A stretch of 64,000 nt of DNA from DAISKN01 sp963716925 (GTDB taxonomy: Bacteria > Acidobacteriota > Vicinamibacteria > Marinacidobacterales > SMYC01), in the NCBI GenBank assembly GCA_963716925.1, contig CAVQUX010000014.1, forward strand, positions 806,001 through 870,000, read 5' to 3'. The notes beneath the pieces are model-generated. The model was not told the DNA's origin, ran no database searches, and saw only the letters and a list, made by a program, of their open reading frames with translations. A program made the translations under genes and the position numbers. Below are positions 17,658-26,176 of this stretch, piece by piece. Position 1 is the stretch's first letter, and each line of letters starts with the position of its first letter.

Positions 17658-18356
17658 ATGTTCAGTCTCGGTTTCGCGGCCGCGCTCTTCCTGCAGGAAT
17701 GCCCGGCCTGCTCCTCCGAAGACCCCGTGGCGATCGCGTCGGCGAAGCGCGATCTCGAGGAGGCGTTCGCGCTCGCCCTCATCCTTTCCGACTGCTCCGG
17801 TGCTTCGAACCTGGATTCCTGCCGCGGCGTCGAGAGTCATCTCTCGGAGGCTTTCGACTCCCTGCGCTCCGTCATCGAGAGCCACCGGGTGGGGGAGGCG
17901 ACGGACTGCCTCTCGTGCGACTCGAGGCCCGAGGTGGCGCCTCTCGCCGCGACCCTCCTGCATCTGGGGAAGCTCCTCGAGGAGAAGGGACACGCCGATT
18001 TCGGGCCCTCCCTTCGGCGGATGGAGGGAGAGGTCGGGATCTGGAAATCGACGCGCTGCTGCGCGGCTCCGGAAAGAACGAGAGGGCCGAAGCCACCCGA
18101 TCGCGAGGACGACGCCCGCGCGGTCCTCACCGAGAAATGCGGCGCCGACTTCGTCGACAACCGGCGCGGCCTCCGCCAGGTGATGAGGGCGCCGGGGGAT
18201 CGCCAGGGCTGCTACCAGTCGCGAGCCTGCCGCAAGACGGAATCGCGCGAAGGTCTCGCGATGCAGGCGGGCTTCTGGACCTACGACGGAGAGTACTGGT
18301 ACATCTGGGCGGAGAGAAAAACCCCGCAAGGCGACTGGGTGAGCTGCGATCCGTGA
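17658..18356 (+). CDS. Exported cysteine-rich protein of unknown function
   Basis: A 232-residue protein starting at ATG 17658, two bases after the tenA stop. A short hydrophobic N-terminus (MFSLGFAAALFLQ) suggests export. The mature region has about eleven cysteines, some as CPAC, CLSC and a CC pair, fitting disulfide bonds in an oxidising compartment. The C-terminal half ends in an aromatic block (FWTYDGEYWYIWAERK). I recognise no family. It is translationally coupled to the next exported protein, so the two may work together. Confidence 0.65.
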   Translation: MFSLGFAAALFLQECPACSSEDPVAIASAKRDLEEAFALALILSDCSGASNLDSCRGVESHLSEAFDSLRSVIESHRVGEATDCLSCDSRPEVAPLAATLLHLGKLLEEKGHADFGPSLRRMEGEVGIWKSTRCCAAPERTRGPKPPDREDDARAVLTEKCGADFVDNRRGLRQVMRAPGDRQGCYQSRACRKTESREGLAMQAGFWTYDGEYWYIWAERKTPQGDWVSCDP

Positions 18357-18376
18357 CGGAAGCGCGGAGGAGAAGG

Positions 18377-19147
18377 ATGCTGCTGTCGTTCCTTTGCGCC
18401 GCCTCGACGGCGCTCTCGCTCCATCCCATCGGGGCACAGGCGCGGAAGCCGCCGAAGCGGCCGGCGAACCGGTTCACGGTCTTCGTCCACGCCGAGCCGC
18501 GCGGAGAGCCGGCCATCGAAGAAATGATTCTTCGCGCGCGGGACGAGTTCGAGAGAAGCGTCGATCGACGAGACCAATGGTTTCTGCGGCATCAGGATCG
18601 TGAGTCCGCGGAAATCATCGTCGAGCTCAAGGCGCTGTTCGTGGAGGACGAGAATCGCTCCGACGTTCGCACCTCCGTCATGGGGACCATGACGCACACC
18701 TCGGAATACCTGGTCGATGGACAGCGGTTCACCTTCTACGCCGTGGTGACGCTATTCGGCACGGTCGTCGAGCTCAAGGGTTCCGGAGAGCGGAAGGAGA
18801 AGGACGCCGCATCGACGCTCGTCAAAGAGCTGGATCGGTACGTGAAGAAGAATTACTGGCAGCTTCTCGAGCGCCGGGAGCTCGGGTACGCTTCCCGGAC
18901 CCCGCCGGAGGAGCTGGGCCGCGAGTGGATAGGTCAGGAGATCGCGCGACGCGTCGAGGCGTTGGGCGCGCGGGTCGACTCGACGGAATGGACGGGCGAG
19001 ACGCTGGTCGTGACCATGAGCTCGAACGAATTTCACTTCCCGTTTCCGCCGGCCGGCTTCGAGGACTGCGTGCGAACCATGGAGTGCCAGCAGCTGATGG
19101 TCGGGCAGGTCATGGAGCACCTGGAGAAGGCGCTCGTCAAGAACTGA
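18377..19147 (+). CDS. Exported protein of unknown function
   Basis: A 256-residue protein. I prefer ATG 18377, preceded by GGAGGAGAAGG, over GTG 18353. A signal peptide (MLLSFLCAASTALSLHPIGA) is followed by an alternating strand/helix protein with RFTVFVHAEPRGEP, IIVELKALFVEDEN and FTFYAVVTLFGTVVELKGSG. This pattern reminds me of LpoB/CsgG-like envelope proteins that build a stress- or penicillin-binding-linked fold, but the match is not strong enough to name. Convergent with the Rieske-flavodoxin gene, four bases away. Confidence 0.6.
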   Translation: MLLSFLCAASTALSLHPIGAQARKPPKRPANRFTVFVHAEPRGEPAIEEMILRARDEFERSVDRRDQWFLRHQDRESAEIIVELKALFVEDENRSDVRTSVMGTMTHTSEYLVDGQRFTFYAVVTLFGTVVELKGSGERKEKDAASTLVKELDRYVKKNYWQLLERRELGYASRTPPEELGREWIGQEIARRVEALGARVDSTEWTGETLVVTMSSNEFHFPFPPAGFEDCVRTMECQQLMVGQVMEHLEKALVKN

Positions 19148-19150
19148 GCG

Positions 19151-20245
19151 TCAGCCTTCCCGGAGCGCGTGCGCCTTTCGCCCGCCGCGATCCGTCTTCG
19201 GTGCCTGAAGCTCGTTCGCGAGGAGCACTTTCGCGAGCTCGATCGAGCGGCGCGCGAGCTCGCGGGCTCCCTGGTGAAGCTCCTCGTTCTCCCTGACCTC
19301 GGCGACGTTTCTCTCCATGTCCTCCGCCGACCAGCCGCGCGAGTGAGCGATGAACGGAAACTGCGGGAACTGGAAGCCGAGCTCGGCGAAGAACATGAGC
19401 GCGTGCCCCGCGACCGCCTGCACGTTGTCCTGCCCTCCGGTGATGACGAACGAGGCCACCTTGTTCCGGATGAGCAAGCGGTCGCGGATGGTGATCTGGT
19501 TCTGAACGCAGTTGAGCCGCTCGATCATCTTGAAGTAGAGAGAGCTCGCGCTGCCCCAGCGGATCGGGGTCGAGAGCAGCACCACGTCGGCCCAGTAGAC
19601 CAGCGCCTCGTAGACCTGCTCCATCTCGTCGTTCGGATCCATCTGGGTGATGGAGCAGGGCCAGGTACATGCGGAAGCGCTCTTGGAATAGTAGCCTTCG
19701 CAGGCGCGGAACTTCAGCTCGTTGAGCTTGATGAGCTTCGACGCGACGCCGAGCTTCGAGGAAGCGTGCTCGAGCGCCGTCTGCAGCAGAGCGTCGGAAG
19801 TCGAGTAGCGCGGGTTGCTCCGGTCCATCACCGTGGTCGAGATCCCGACGACGCGGATCGCTCCCGGCTCGCGCTCGATCGGTCTCTCGAGAGGATGAGG
19901 CGGGTGAGGCGCCTTGTGCCGCCCGGTGGCCGGGGTGAGGTTCACGTAGAGCTGCCCGTCCTCCTCCCGCAGGTCGTGGCGGGGAACGCGGTCTTCCTCG
20001 AAGCCTGGCTCTCCCTCCCCCGTCTTGCGGTGATATTTCCAGTTGTGCCAGGGACAGACGATGTACTCGCCCGCGAGCCGCCCGGCTCCGAGCGGTCCGC
20101 CCGCGTGATTGCAGACCCCGGAGACGGCCGCGAACTCGCCGTCGACGCAGGAGAGAGCGATGCGGACGCGGCCCGCCGAGACCTGGGCCAGCGGTCGCCC
20201 CTTCAACTTCGAGATTTCTCCCAGAGGATGCCAGTCGTCGCCCAT
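19151..20245 (-). CDS. Rieske ferredoxin fused to an NADPH-dependent FMN reductase / flavodoxin domain
   Basis: A 364-residue fusion. The start is ATG 20245, which overlaps the glycogen phosphorylase stop by one base (TGATG) and begins the Rieske domain exactly. Residues 1-110 are Rieske: C45-N-H47 and C64-P-W-H67 hold the [2Fe-2S] cluster. Residues about 130-335 are a flavodoxin-like NAD(P)H:FMN reductase fold (IRVVGISTT, DVVLLSTPIRWGSASSLYF, VASFVITGGQDNV) with three added cysteines in ACEGYYSKSASACTWPC that resemble iron-sulfur flavoproteins. The design suggests electron transfer between flavin and cluster. Partner unknown. Confidence 0.85.
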   Translation of the reverse strand: MGDDWHPLGEISKLKGRPLAQVSAGRVRIALSCVDGEFAAVSGVCNHAGGPLGAGRLAGEYIVCPWHNWKYHRKTGEGEPGFEEDRVPRHDLREEDGQLYVNLTPATGRHKAPHPPHPLERPIEREPGAIRVVGISTTVMDRSNPRYSTSDALLQTALEHASSKLGVASKLIKLNELKFRACEGYYSKSASACTWPCSITQMDPNDEMEQVYEALVYWADVVLLSTPIRWGSASSLYFKMIERLNCVQNQITIRDRLLIRNKVASFVITGGQDNVQAVAGHALMFFAELGFQFPQFPFIAHSRGWSAEDMERNVAEVRENEELHQGARELARRSIELAKVLLANELQAPKTDRGGRKAHALREG

Positions 20246-22725
20246 CACCCGCCCCTCCTGTTCTCCACGATCGGCTGTACGTTCCAGATGTCCCTGCAGT
20301 ACTCGCGGATCGCGCGGTCGGAGGAGAACTTCCCCATCCGGCTCACGTTCAGTATGGACATCCGGGTCCAGCCCTCCCGATCCCGGTACGCCCGGGCCAC
20401 CTCGTCCTGGCACGCGAGATACGAAGAGAAGTCGGCGCAGACCATGTAGTCGTCCCGCTCGAGGAGCGAGTCGACGAGGGGGCGGAAGAGAGCGAAGTCC
20501 CCCCCCGAGAAAAAACCGTTCGAGACGAGGTCGAGGGACGCTCGAAGTCTCGGGTCGCTCTCGTAGTAGTCCCTGGGCCGGTAGCCCCCGGCTCTCCGCT
20601 CCTGCACCTCTTCCGCTTCGAGGCCGAAGCGGAAGAAGTTCTCGGCGCCCACTTCTTCGCGAATCTCGACGTTGGCTCCGTCGAGGGTGCCGATGGTGAG
20701 GGCGCCGTTGAGGCCGAACTTCATGTTGCCCGTTCCCGAAGCCTCCTTCCCCGCGGTCGAGATCTGCTCCGAGAGATCGGCGGCGGGAAAAATCCTCCGG
20801 CTGTTCTTGACGTTGTAGTCGGGCAGGAACACGACCTTGAGAAACGGGCTGGTCTCGGGGTCGCGGTTCACGACCTCAGCGACGGAGTGGATGAGCTTGA
20901 TGACGAGCTTCGCCAGGAAGTAGCCGGGCGCCGCCTTTCCCCCGAAGATCACGGTGCGCGGAGTGCGGCCGCGCCCACCCGTCTCCCGGAGCTCCAGGTA
21001 GAGCGCCACCACCCGCAGCAGATTCAGGTGCTGTCGCTTGTACTCGTGGATGCGCTTGACCTGGACGTCGAAGAGGCTCTCGGCGTCGACTTCGACCCCC
21101 GACCGGCGTCGAATCTCGGCGGCGAGGTCGATTTTGTTCTGGCGCTTCACACGCCGCCAGGCTTCCTGGAACACCGCGTCCCCGGCAAGGGGCTCGAGCT
21201 CCCGAAGGCGGTCGAGGGCGCACAGCCATTCGTCGCCAATCTTCGAAGAGATCAGGCTCGTCAGCCGCGGGTTGTCGAGCGCCACGAAACGCCGCGGGGT
21301 GACGCCGTTCGTCTTGTTGCCGAACCTCTCGGGCCAGAGGTCGTTGAAATCGGAGAGCAGGCTCGTCCTCAGGAGCTCGGAGTGCATGCGGGCGACGCCG
21401 TTGACGGCGTGGCTCCCCACGGTCGCGAGGTGCGCCATGCGAACCGAGCGCCCCGCGGACTCGTCGATGAGCGACATGCGCGCGACCCGCGCCTCGTCGC
21501 CGGGAAAGCGGCCCCGGACCTCGTCCAGGAACCGCCGGTTGATCTCGTAGACGATCTCCAGATGTCGGGGAAGGAGGCGGGAAAAGAGCTCGAGCGACCA
21601 CTTCTCCAGGGCCTCGGGAAGCAGGGTGTGGTTCGTATAGCCGAGCATCCCCCGGGTGATCTCCCAGGCCGGATCCCAGTCGAGGCCGTTCTCGTCCACG
21701 AGAAGCCGCATGAGCTCGGGCACCGCGAGCGCCGGGTGGGTGTCGTTGAGCTGGACGGCGTACTTGGTCTGAAGCGACTCGACGCTCTTCGCGGTCTGGA
21801 GATGGATGCGGATCATGTCCTGGAGAGAACAGCTGACGAAGAAGTACTGCTGCGACAGGCGGAGCTCGCGGCCCGCGGCGGGCTCATCGTTGGGGTAGAG
21901 GACCTTGCTGAGGTTCTCCGAGGTCACTTTCCGATCGACGGCGCCATAGTAGTCGCCGGAGTTGAACGCTTGAAAGTCGAACGATTCCCCGGCTTCCGCT
22001 TTCCAGAGCCGAAGGAAGTTCGCCGTCGAGGTGTGGTAGCCGAGGATAGGAGTATCGTACGCCACTCCCTTCACCAACCGCCCGGGAACCCAGTGGACGT
22101 TGCCGCGGCCGCGAGCGTCGACTTTCATCTCGGTGCGTCCGCCGAAGCCTACGCTGAACGCGATCTCCGGCCGGGGGAGCTCCCAGGGATTCCCCAGGCG
22201 GAGCCATTTGTCCGACACCTCCACCTGCCAGCCGTCCCGGATCTCCTGGTCGAAGATACCGAACTCGTATCGGATTCCGTAGCCGATGGCGGGAACCGAA
22301 AGCGTCGCCAGCGAGTCCATGAAACAGGCGGCGAGCCGGCCCAGACCGCCGTTTCCGAGACCGGGCTCCTCCTCCTGCTCGAGAAGTTTTTCGAGATCGA
22401 GCCCCAGCTCCATCATCGCCTGCTCCGCTTCGTCAAAGAGGCCCAGGTTCACCAGGTTCAGGCCCAGGTGCGGTCCGGGAAGATACTCGGCAGAGAGGTA
22501 ACAGACGGTGCGAACGCGCCTTTCGAAGTAGAAGATGCTGGTCTCGATCCAGCGGTCCAGGATCCGGTCCCGCACGGTGTAGGCGAGAGCCATGTAGAAG
22601 TCGTTCGGAGTGGCGATGGGCATGAAGCGCCCCTGCACGTAGAACAGGTTGTCGACGAAAGCCTGTTTGAGCGCATCGACGCTGCCGCCGGTACGGATGC
22701 TCTTGGACGGGTTCTCCGGAGGCAA
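20245..22725 (-). CDS. glgP: Glycogen/starch alpha-glucan phosphorylase
   Basis: An 826-residue enzyme, full length for the family. Landmarks: GLGNGGLGRLAACFMDSLAT near the N-terminus, QLNDTHPALAVPELMRLL, and the pyridoxal-phosphate site SGTGNMKFGLNGALTIGTL with Lys669 as the Schiff-base lysine. It cleaves alpha-1,4-glucan with phosphate to glucose-1-phosphate in the cytosol. It lies five bases after corA in the minus-strand run and overlaps the Rieske-flavodoxin gene downstream. No glycogen synthase, branching or debranching enzyme is nearby, so it is outside a normal glg operon. Confidence 0.96.
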   Translation of the reverse strand: MPPENPSKSIRTGGSVDALKQAFVDNLFYVQGRFMPIATPNDFYMALAYTVRDRILDRWIETSIFYFERRVRTVCYLSAEYLPGPHLGLNLVNLGLFDEAEQAMMELGLDLEKLLEQEEEPGLGNGGLGRLAACFMDSLATLSVPAIGYGIRYEFGIFDQEIRDGWQVEVSDKWLRLGNPWELPRPEIAFSVGFGGRTEMKVDARGRGNVHWVPGRLVKGVAYDTPILGYHTSTANFLRLWKAEAGESFDFQAFNSGDYYGAVDRKVTSENLSKVLYPNDEPAAGRELRLSQQYFFVSCSLQDMIRIHLQTAKSVESLQTKYAVQLNDTHPALAVPELMRLLVDENGLDWDPAWEITRGMLGYTNHTLLPEALEKWSLELFSRLLPRHLEIVYEINRRFLDEVRGRFPGDEARVARMSLIDESAGRSVRMAHLATVGSHAVNGVARMHSELLRTSLLSDFNDLWPERFGNKTNGVTPRRFVALDNPRLTSLISSKIGDEWLCALDRLRELEPLAGDAVFQEAWRRVKRQNKIDLAAEIRRRSGVEVDAESLFDVQVKRIHEYKRQHLNLLRVVALYLELRETGGRGRTPRTVIFGGKAAPGYFLAKLVIKLIHSVAEVVNRDPETSPFLKVVFLPDYNVKNSRRIFPAADLSEQISTAGKEASGTGNMKFGLNGALTIGTLDGANVEIREEVGAENFFRFGLEAEEVQERRAGGYRPRDYYESDPRLRASLDLVSNGFFSGGDFALFRPLVDSLLERDDYMVCADFSSYLACQDEVARAYRDREGWTRMSILNVSRMGKFSSDRAIREYCRDIWNVQPIVENRRGG

Positions 22726-22729
22726 GGGT

Positions 22730-23701
22730 TCAGAGCCAGTCGCGTTTGCGGAAGAACACGTACATGCTGGTGCAGATGACGAGCATGCTGGAGAGCACCA
22801 GCGGATATCCGAGGGGCGAGCGGAGCTCGGGCATGTGGTCGAAGTTCATGCCGTAGATTCCGGCGATCATGGTGGGAACGACGGCGATCGCCACCCAGGC
22901 GGAGATGCGCCTCATGTCCTCGTTCTGCCGGATGTTCATCTGGGTAAGGTTGGCCTCGAGGATACTGGTGAGGAGATCCCGGAAGGCTTCCACCTGCTCG
23001 TTTACCCGGAGGAGATGGTCGTAGACGTCGCGGAAGTACTCGCGGACCTCCGGCCGGACGACGGCGACCGGCTGCACCGCGAGCTGATTGATCGGCATGA
23101 GCAGGGGTGCCGTGGCCCGCCGGAACTCCAGCACCTCGCGCTTGAGGTAGTAGATCCGCTCGACGGGGTTGTCGCGGATGCTGCTGAAGACCGCTGCCTC
23201 GACCTCCTCGATGTCGTCCTCGAGGCCGGCGACCACCGGGAGGTAGTCGTCGACCACCCGGTCGACGATGCCGTAGAGCACCGCGCTCGGGCCGTTGGCG
23301 AGAAAGTCGGGCCTGAGCTCCAGGCTCTTTCGGACCTCTTTCAGCCCGCTCGCCTCTCCGTGGCGCACCGCGACGATGAAACCCTCCCCGAGAAAAATGA
23401 GGATCTCTCCCGTCTGGACGACTTCCTCCTTGGCCACGTATCGTGCGGTCTTGAGGACGAGGAAGAGGGAATCGCCGTACTTCTCGAGCTTCGGGCGCTG
23501 GTGGGCCTTGACCGCGTCTTCGACCGCGAGCTCGTGAAGCCCGAACTCCATGCGCACCACCTCGAACTCTTCCTCGGTAGGCTCGTGAAGTCCGATCCAG
23601 ACGAAGGCGTCTTCACATCGGCTGGCCTTGAAGGCGCTCTCGGGGGTGAACTCACCGGGAAGGCGCTGCCCCTCCCGGTAGACGGCGCAGTCGACGATCA
23701 C
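22730..23701 (-). CDS. corA: CorA-family magnesium/divalent cation channel
   Basis: I start this at GTG 23701, giving VIVDCAVYREGQRLPGEF, the usual N-terminus; a longer frame opens at 23722. The 323-residue protein has the large cytoplasmic helical domain and two C-terminal membrane segments. The GMN selectivity motif is intact in GIYGMNFDHMPEL. It conducts Mg2+ (or Co2+/Ni2+) through a pentamer. It lies 36 bases after the ferredoxin-NuoB gene and five before glgP, probably within one transcript. Confidence 0.93.
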   Translation of the reverse strand: MIVDCAVYREGQRLPGEFTPESAFKASRCEDAFVWIGLHEPTEEEFEVVRMEFGLHELAVEDAVKAHQRPKLEKYGDSLFLVLKTARYVAKEEVVQTGEILIFLGEGFIVAVRHGEASGLKEVRKSLELRPDFLANGPSAVLYGIVDRVVDDYLPVVAGLEDDIEEVEAAVFSSIRDNPVERIYYLKREVLEFRRATAPLLMPINQLAVQPVAVVRPEVREYFRDVYDHLLRVNEQVEAFRDLLTSILEANLTQMNIRQNEDMRRISAWVAIAVVPTMIAGIYGMNFDHMPELRSPLGYPLVLSSMLVICTSMYVFFRKRDWL

Positions 23702-23737
23702 AAGAAGTGATCTTAGCACCACAGTCGATGGAATCGG

Positions 23738-24574
23738 CTAGACGCGGGCCTCTCGAAGGCCCATCGCCACCAGGAGGCCGTTGAGGATCGCCTGAGGTCG
23801 CGGGGGACAGCCGGGGATGTAAACGTCCACGGGCAAGACGCGATCGACCCCCCCGACTGCGGCATAGGTGCCTTCGCCGAAGATTCCGCCCGAGCACCCG
23901 CAGGCGCCGACGGCGACCACGATGCGCGGCTCCGGAGTCGCGTCATAAGTTCGTCGAAGGGCGATCTCCATGTTCCGGGTCACCGGACCGGTGACGAGGA
24001 GAAGGTCGGCGTGCCGTGGACTGGCCACGAAGTGGATGCCGAAGCGCTCCAGGTCGTAGATCGGATTGTTGGTGGCCGCGATCTCCAGCTCGCAGCCGTT
24101 GCAGCTTCCGGCGTCGACCTGGCGCACGTGGAGCGACCGGCCGAGCCGTCCGCGAATGCGCTCCCCCAGGCGGGCCGCGGACTCCCCGAGGCTCGCTCCC
24201 GGCTGGACCTCGGCGCCACGAAAGAAGCCTCGGCCGGTTTTGGGATCGATCTCGAACGTCGCCTTACGTGCGAGCTGCTCGCGGGTATAGGCGGCGACCT
24301 CGACCCCGGTCGAGACGGAGACCGCCTCCTCGGGGCATCCGGTGACGCACTCCCGACACTGGATGCAGGCCGCGTAGGACAGGGAAAGGCTCTTCTGGTC
24401 CTTCGCCGTCGTCTCCATCCGAATGGCTCCGGTGGGACAGGACGCGGCGCAGGCTTCGCACGCGGTGCAACGGCTGAAATCGATGAGGGGGAACCCGAAC
24501 GACGCCGGAACACCGAACGGGTCCTTCTCGGTGAGGACTCCGGTGGTGAGACTCTTTCCAAGAATGCTCGACAT
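23738..24574 (-). CDS. Ferredoxin (HyfH-like) fused to NuoB/HyfI-like small subunit of the Ehr-type complex
   Basis: A 278-residue fusion of two subunits that are separate in formate hydrogenlyase. Residues about 30-95 hold two [4Fe-4S] motifs, CTACEACAASCP and CIQCRECVTGCP. Residues about 145-278 are NuoB/HycG-like: GSCNGCELEIAATNNPIYDL, GACGCSGG and PGCPPRPQAI supply the four cysteines of the proximal cluster, all conserved. The electron path from ferredoxin to the large-subunit interface is therefore intact. It is the last gene of the complex, 18 bases after the large subunit. Confidence 0.9.
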   Translation of the reverse strand: MSSILGKSLTTGVLTEKDPFGVPASFGFPLIDFSRCTACEACAASCPTGAIRMETTAKDQKSLSLSYAACIQCRECVTGCPEEAVSVSTGVEVAAYTREQLARKATFEIDPKTGRGFFRGAEVQPGASLGESAARLGERIRGRLGRSLHVRQVDAGSCNGCELEIAATNNPIYDLERFGIHFVASPRHADLLLVTGPVTRNMEIALRRTYDATPEPRIVVAVGACGCSGGIFGEGTYAAVGGVDRVLPVDVYIPGCPPRPQAILNGLLVAMGLREARV

Positions 24575-24592
24575 GCCTTGCTGTCCTGTTGG

Positions 24593-26176
24593 CTACCGAT
24601 CGTTTCCCGAATACGAGAGGTTGAAGCTCTTGTTGATCACCGGGAAGTCCGGGATGATGTTGCCCGGGACGGCCTGAGCGAGCCCGGGCCAGTTCAGCGT
24701 GCTCGGATCGGTCACCTTGACCCGCGAGATCTCTCCCGCCTCGTCGGTCGCGACCCAGTGCAGCACCGGCCCCCTCCAGGCCTCGGCCCAACCGAGGGCG
24801 GAGGCGCCCGCCGGAAGCTCCTGGGGCATCGGGGCCGCGATGGGACTCTCGGGCATCGCGTCCAGCACCTGGCGCAGGATGGCGAGCGACTGCTCGATCT
24901 CTCTCGCACGCACCATGAGCCGCGCCCGGACGTCTCCTCCCTCCTCGACCGGGACCTCGAACTTCAGACCGGAATAGCCGTCATGGGGATGGTCTCGCCG
25001 GAAGTCGGCGTCCACTCCCGACGCCCGCGCGGCGACGCCGACGATCCCCAGGTCCAGAGCCGCCTGATGGGTGAGGATCCCGGTACCGTCGACGCGGTCG
25101 GTGAAGGTGCCGGCATCGATGAGAAGGGTGATCAGGTCGTCGAACTCCTTCTCGAAACGCTGGAGGTGACGGCGGAGAGCGTCCAAACCCGAAGGCGCGA
25201 GATCACGCTTGACGCCGCCGAGGGCGACGGTGCTCCTCAGCAGCCTCGTCCCGAACAGCTGGTCCTGGAGCCGAACGAGACCCTCGCGAAGTGCCTGGGC
25301 CCGGCTCGCGGGAACGAGGAACGCGACGTCGGTCGCGAGAGCGCCGATGTCCGACGTGTGGTTGTAGAGACGCTCGAGCTCGAGCAGGACGACCCTGAGC
25401 GAGCGGGCCCGAGGGGGCACGGTCAGGTGGGCGAGGCGCTCGATGGCGTGCGCGTACGCGAGCGCGTGGCCCACCGCGGTATCGCCGGAGATCGACTCGG
25501 CGAGGAAGATCCCGTGCCGCCATGGCAGCGTCTCGAAGCGCTTCTCGATCCCCTTGTGGACGTAGAACAGCCGAAGCTGAAGGTACAAAACCGGCTCGCC
25601 CGCGACACCGAACCGAAAGTGGCCGGGCTCGATGATGCCCGCGTGGACGGGACCTACGGGGACCTGGAACACCCCCTCTCCCGTCACCGGCCGGAAGGGA
25701 TGGAATTCGCCCTGGATGCGCGGCACCGTTCGCGAGCTCGGGAAATCCTTCCGGAGCGCATGCACCCCCTCCGGCCAGTCGTCGTGGAGTGCCACGCGGG
25801 ACGGGTTCGGATGGCCCTCGGGCGCGAGACCGAAGAAGTCCATCACCTCGCGCTCGAACCAGTTCGCCGCGGGATACTTCGCCGTGATGGAAGGGTAGGA
25901 CGGCTCGACGGGATCCACCGGCGTCACGATGCGAAGGAATCTCGAGAGGCCGGGGAACGACCAGACGTGGTGAAGGAGGAACCCCTTCGTCGAGCGGCGC
26001 TCGTCGCTCGCGAACAGCGACGAAAGCCTTCCTTTCAGTGAGAGCGCCGCCCGATCGGTCAGGCCGGGCAAGGCCTCCGCGGTGGCCTCGAGGACCATCT
26101 CTCCCGGGTGGAGCTCGCGGACCGCCCCCTCCGGTACTTCGAGCGCCTCGGACACGGTCGCGACCGCGGATTTCAT
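24593..26176 (-). CDS. Hydrogenase-4 large-subunit homologue (NuoC-NuoD fusion) without NiFe ligands
   Basis: A 527-residue protein from ATG 26176, overlapping the HyfF stop. The first 170 residues are NuoC-like (PAANWFEREVMDFFGLAPEGH); the rest is the NuoD/HyfG/HycE fold (LFYVHKGIEKRFE, LLELERLYNHTSDIGALA). In hydrogenases the NiFe site uses two CxxC pairs. Here the first aligns as E-S-I-S230-G-D-T233 and the second as S521-Y-S-G524 in SFNLSYSGNDR, against DPCYSCTDR in HycE. All four cysteines are gone, so it cannot hold NiFe. This is the pattern of Ehr complexes. Its catalytic role, if any, is unknown. Confidence 0.9.
   Translation of the reverse strand: MKSAVATVSEALEVPEGAVRELHPGEMVLEATAEALPGLTDRAALSLKGRLSSLFASDERRSTKGFLLHHVWSFPGLSRFLRIVTPVDPVEPSYPSITAKYPAANWFEREVMDFFGLAPEGHPNPSRVALHDDWPEGVHALRKDFPSSRTVPRIQGEFHPFRPVTGEGVFQVPVGPVHAGIIEPGHFRFGVAGEPVLYLQLRLFYVHKGIEKRFETLPWRHGIFLAESISGDTAVGHALAYAHAIERLAHLTVPPRARSLRVVLLELERLYNHTSDIGALATDVAFLVPASRAQALREGLVRLQDQLFGTRLLRSTVALGGVKRDLAPSGLDALRRHLQRFEKEFDDLITLLIDAGTFTDRVDGTGILTHQAALDLGIVGVAARASGVDADFRRDHPHDGYSGLKFEVPVEEGGDVRARLMVRAREIEQSLAILRQVLDAMPESPIAAPMPQELPAGASALGWAEAWRGPVLHWVATDEAGEISRVKVTDPSTLNWPGLAQAVPGNIIPDFPVINKSFNLSYSGNDR

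Noticed and set aside
24593..26176. Active NiFe hydrogenase large subunit
   Set aside because: All four ligand cysteines are substituted and no maturation genes are present, so it cannot carry a NiFe centre.
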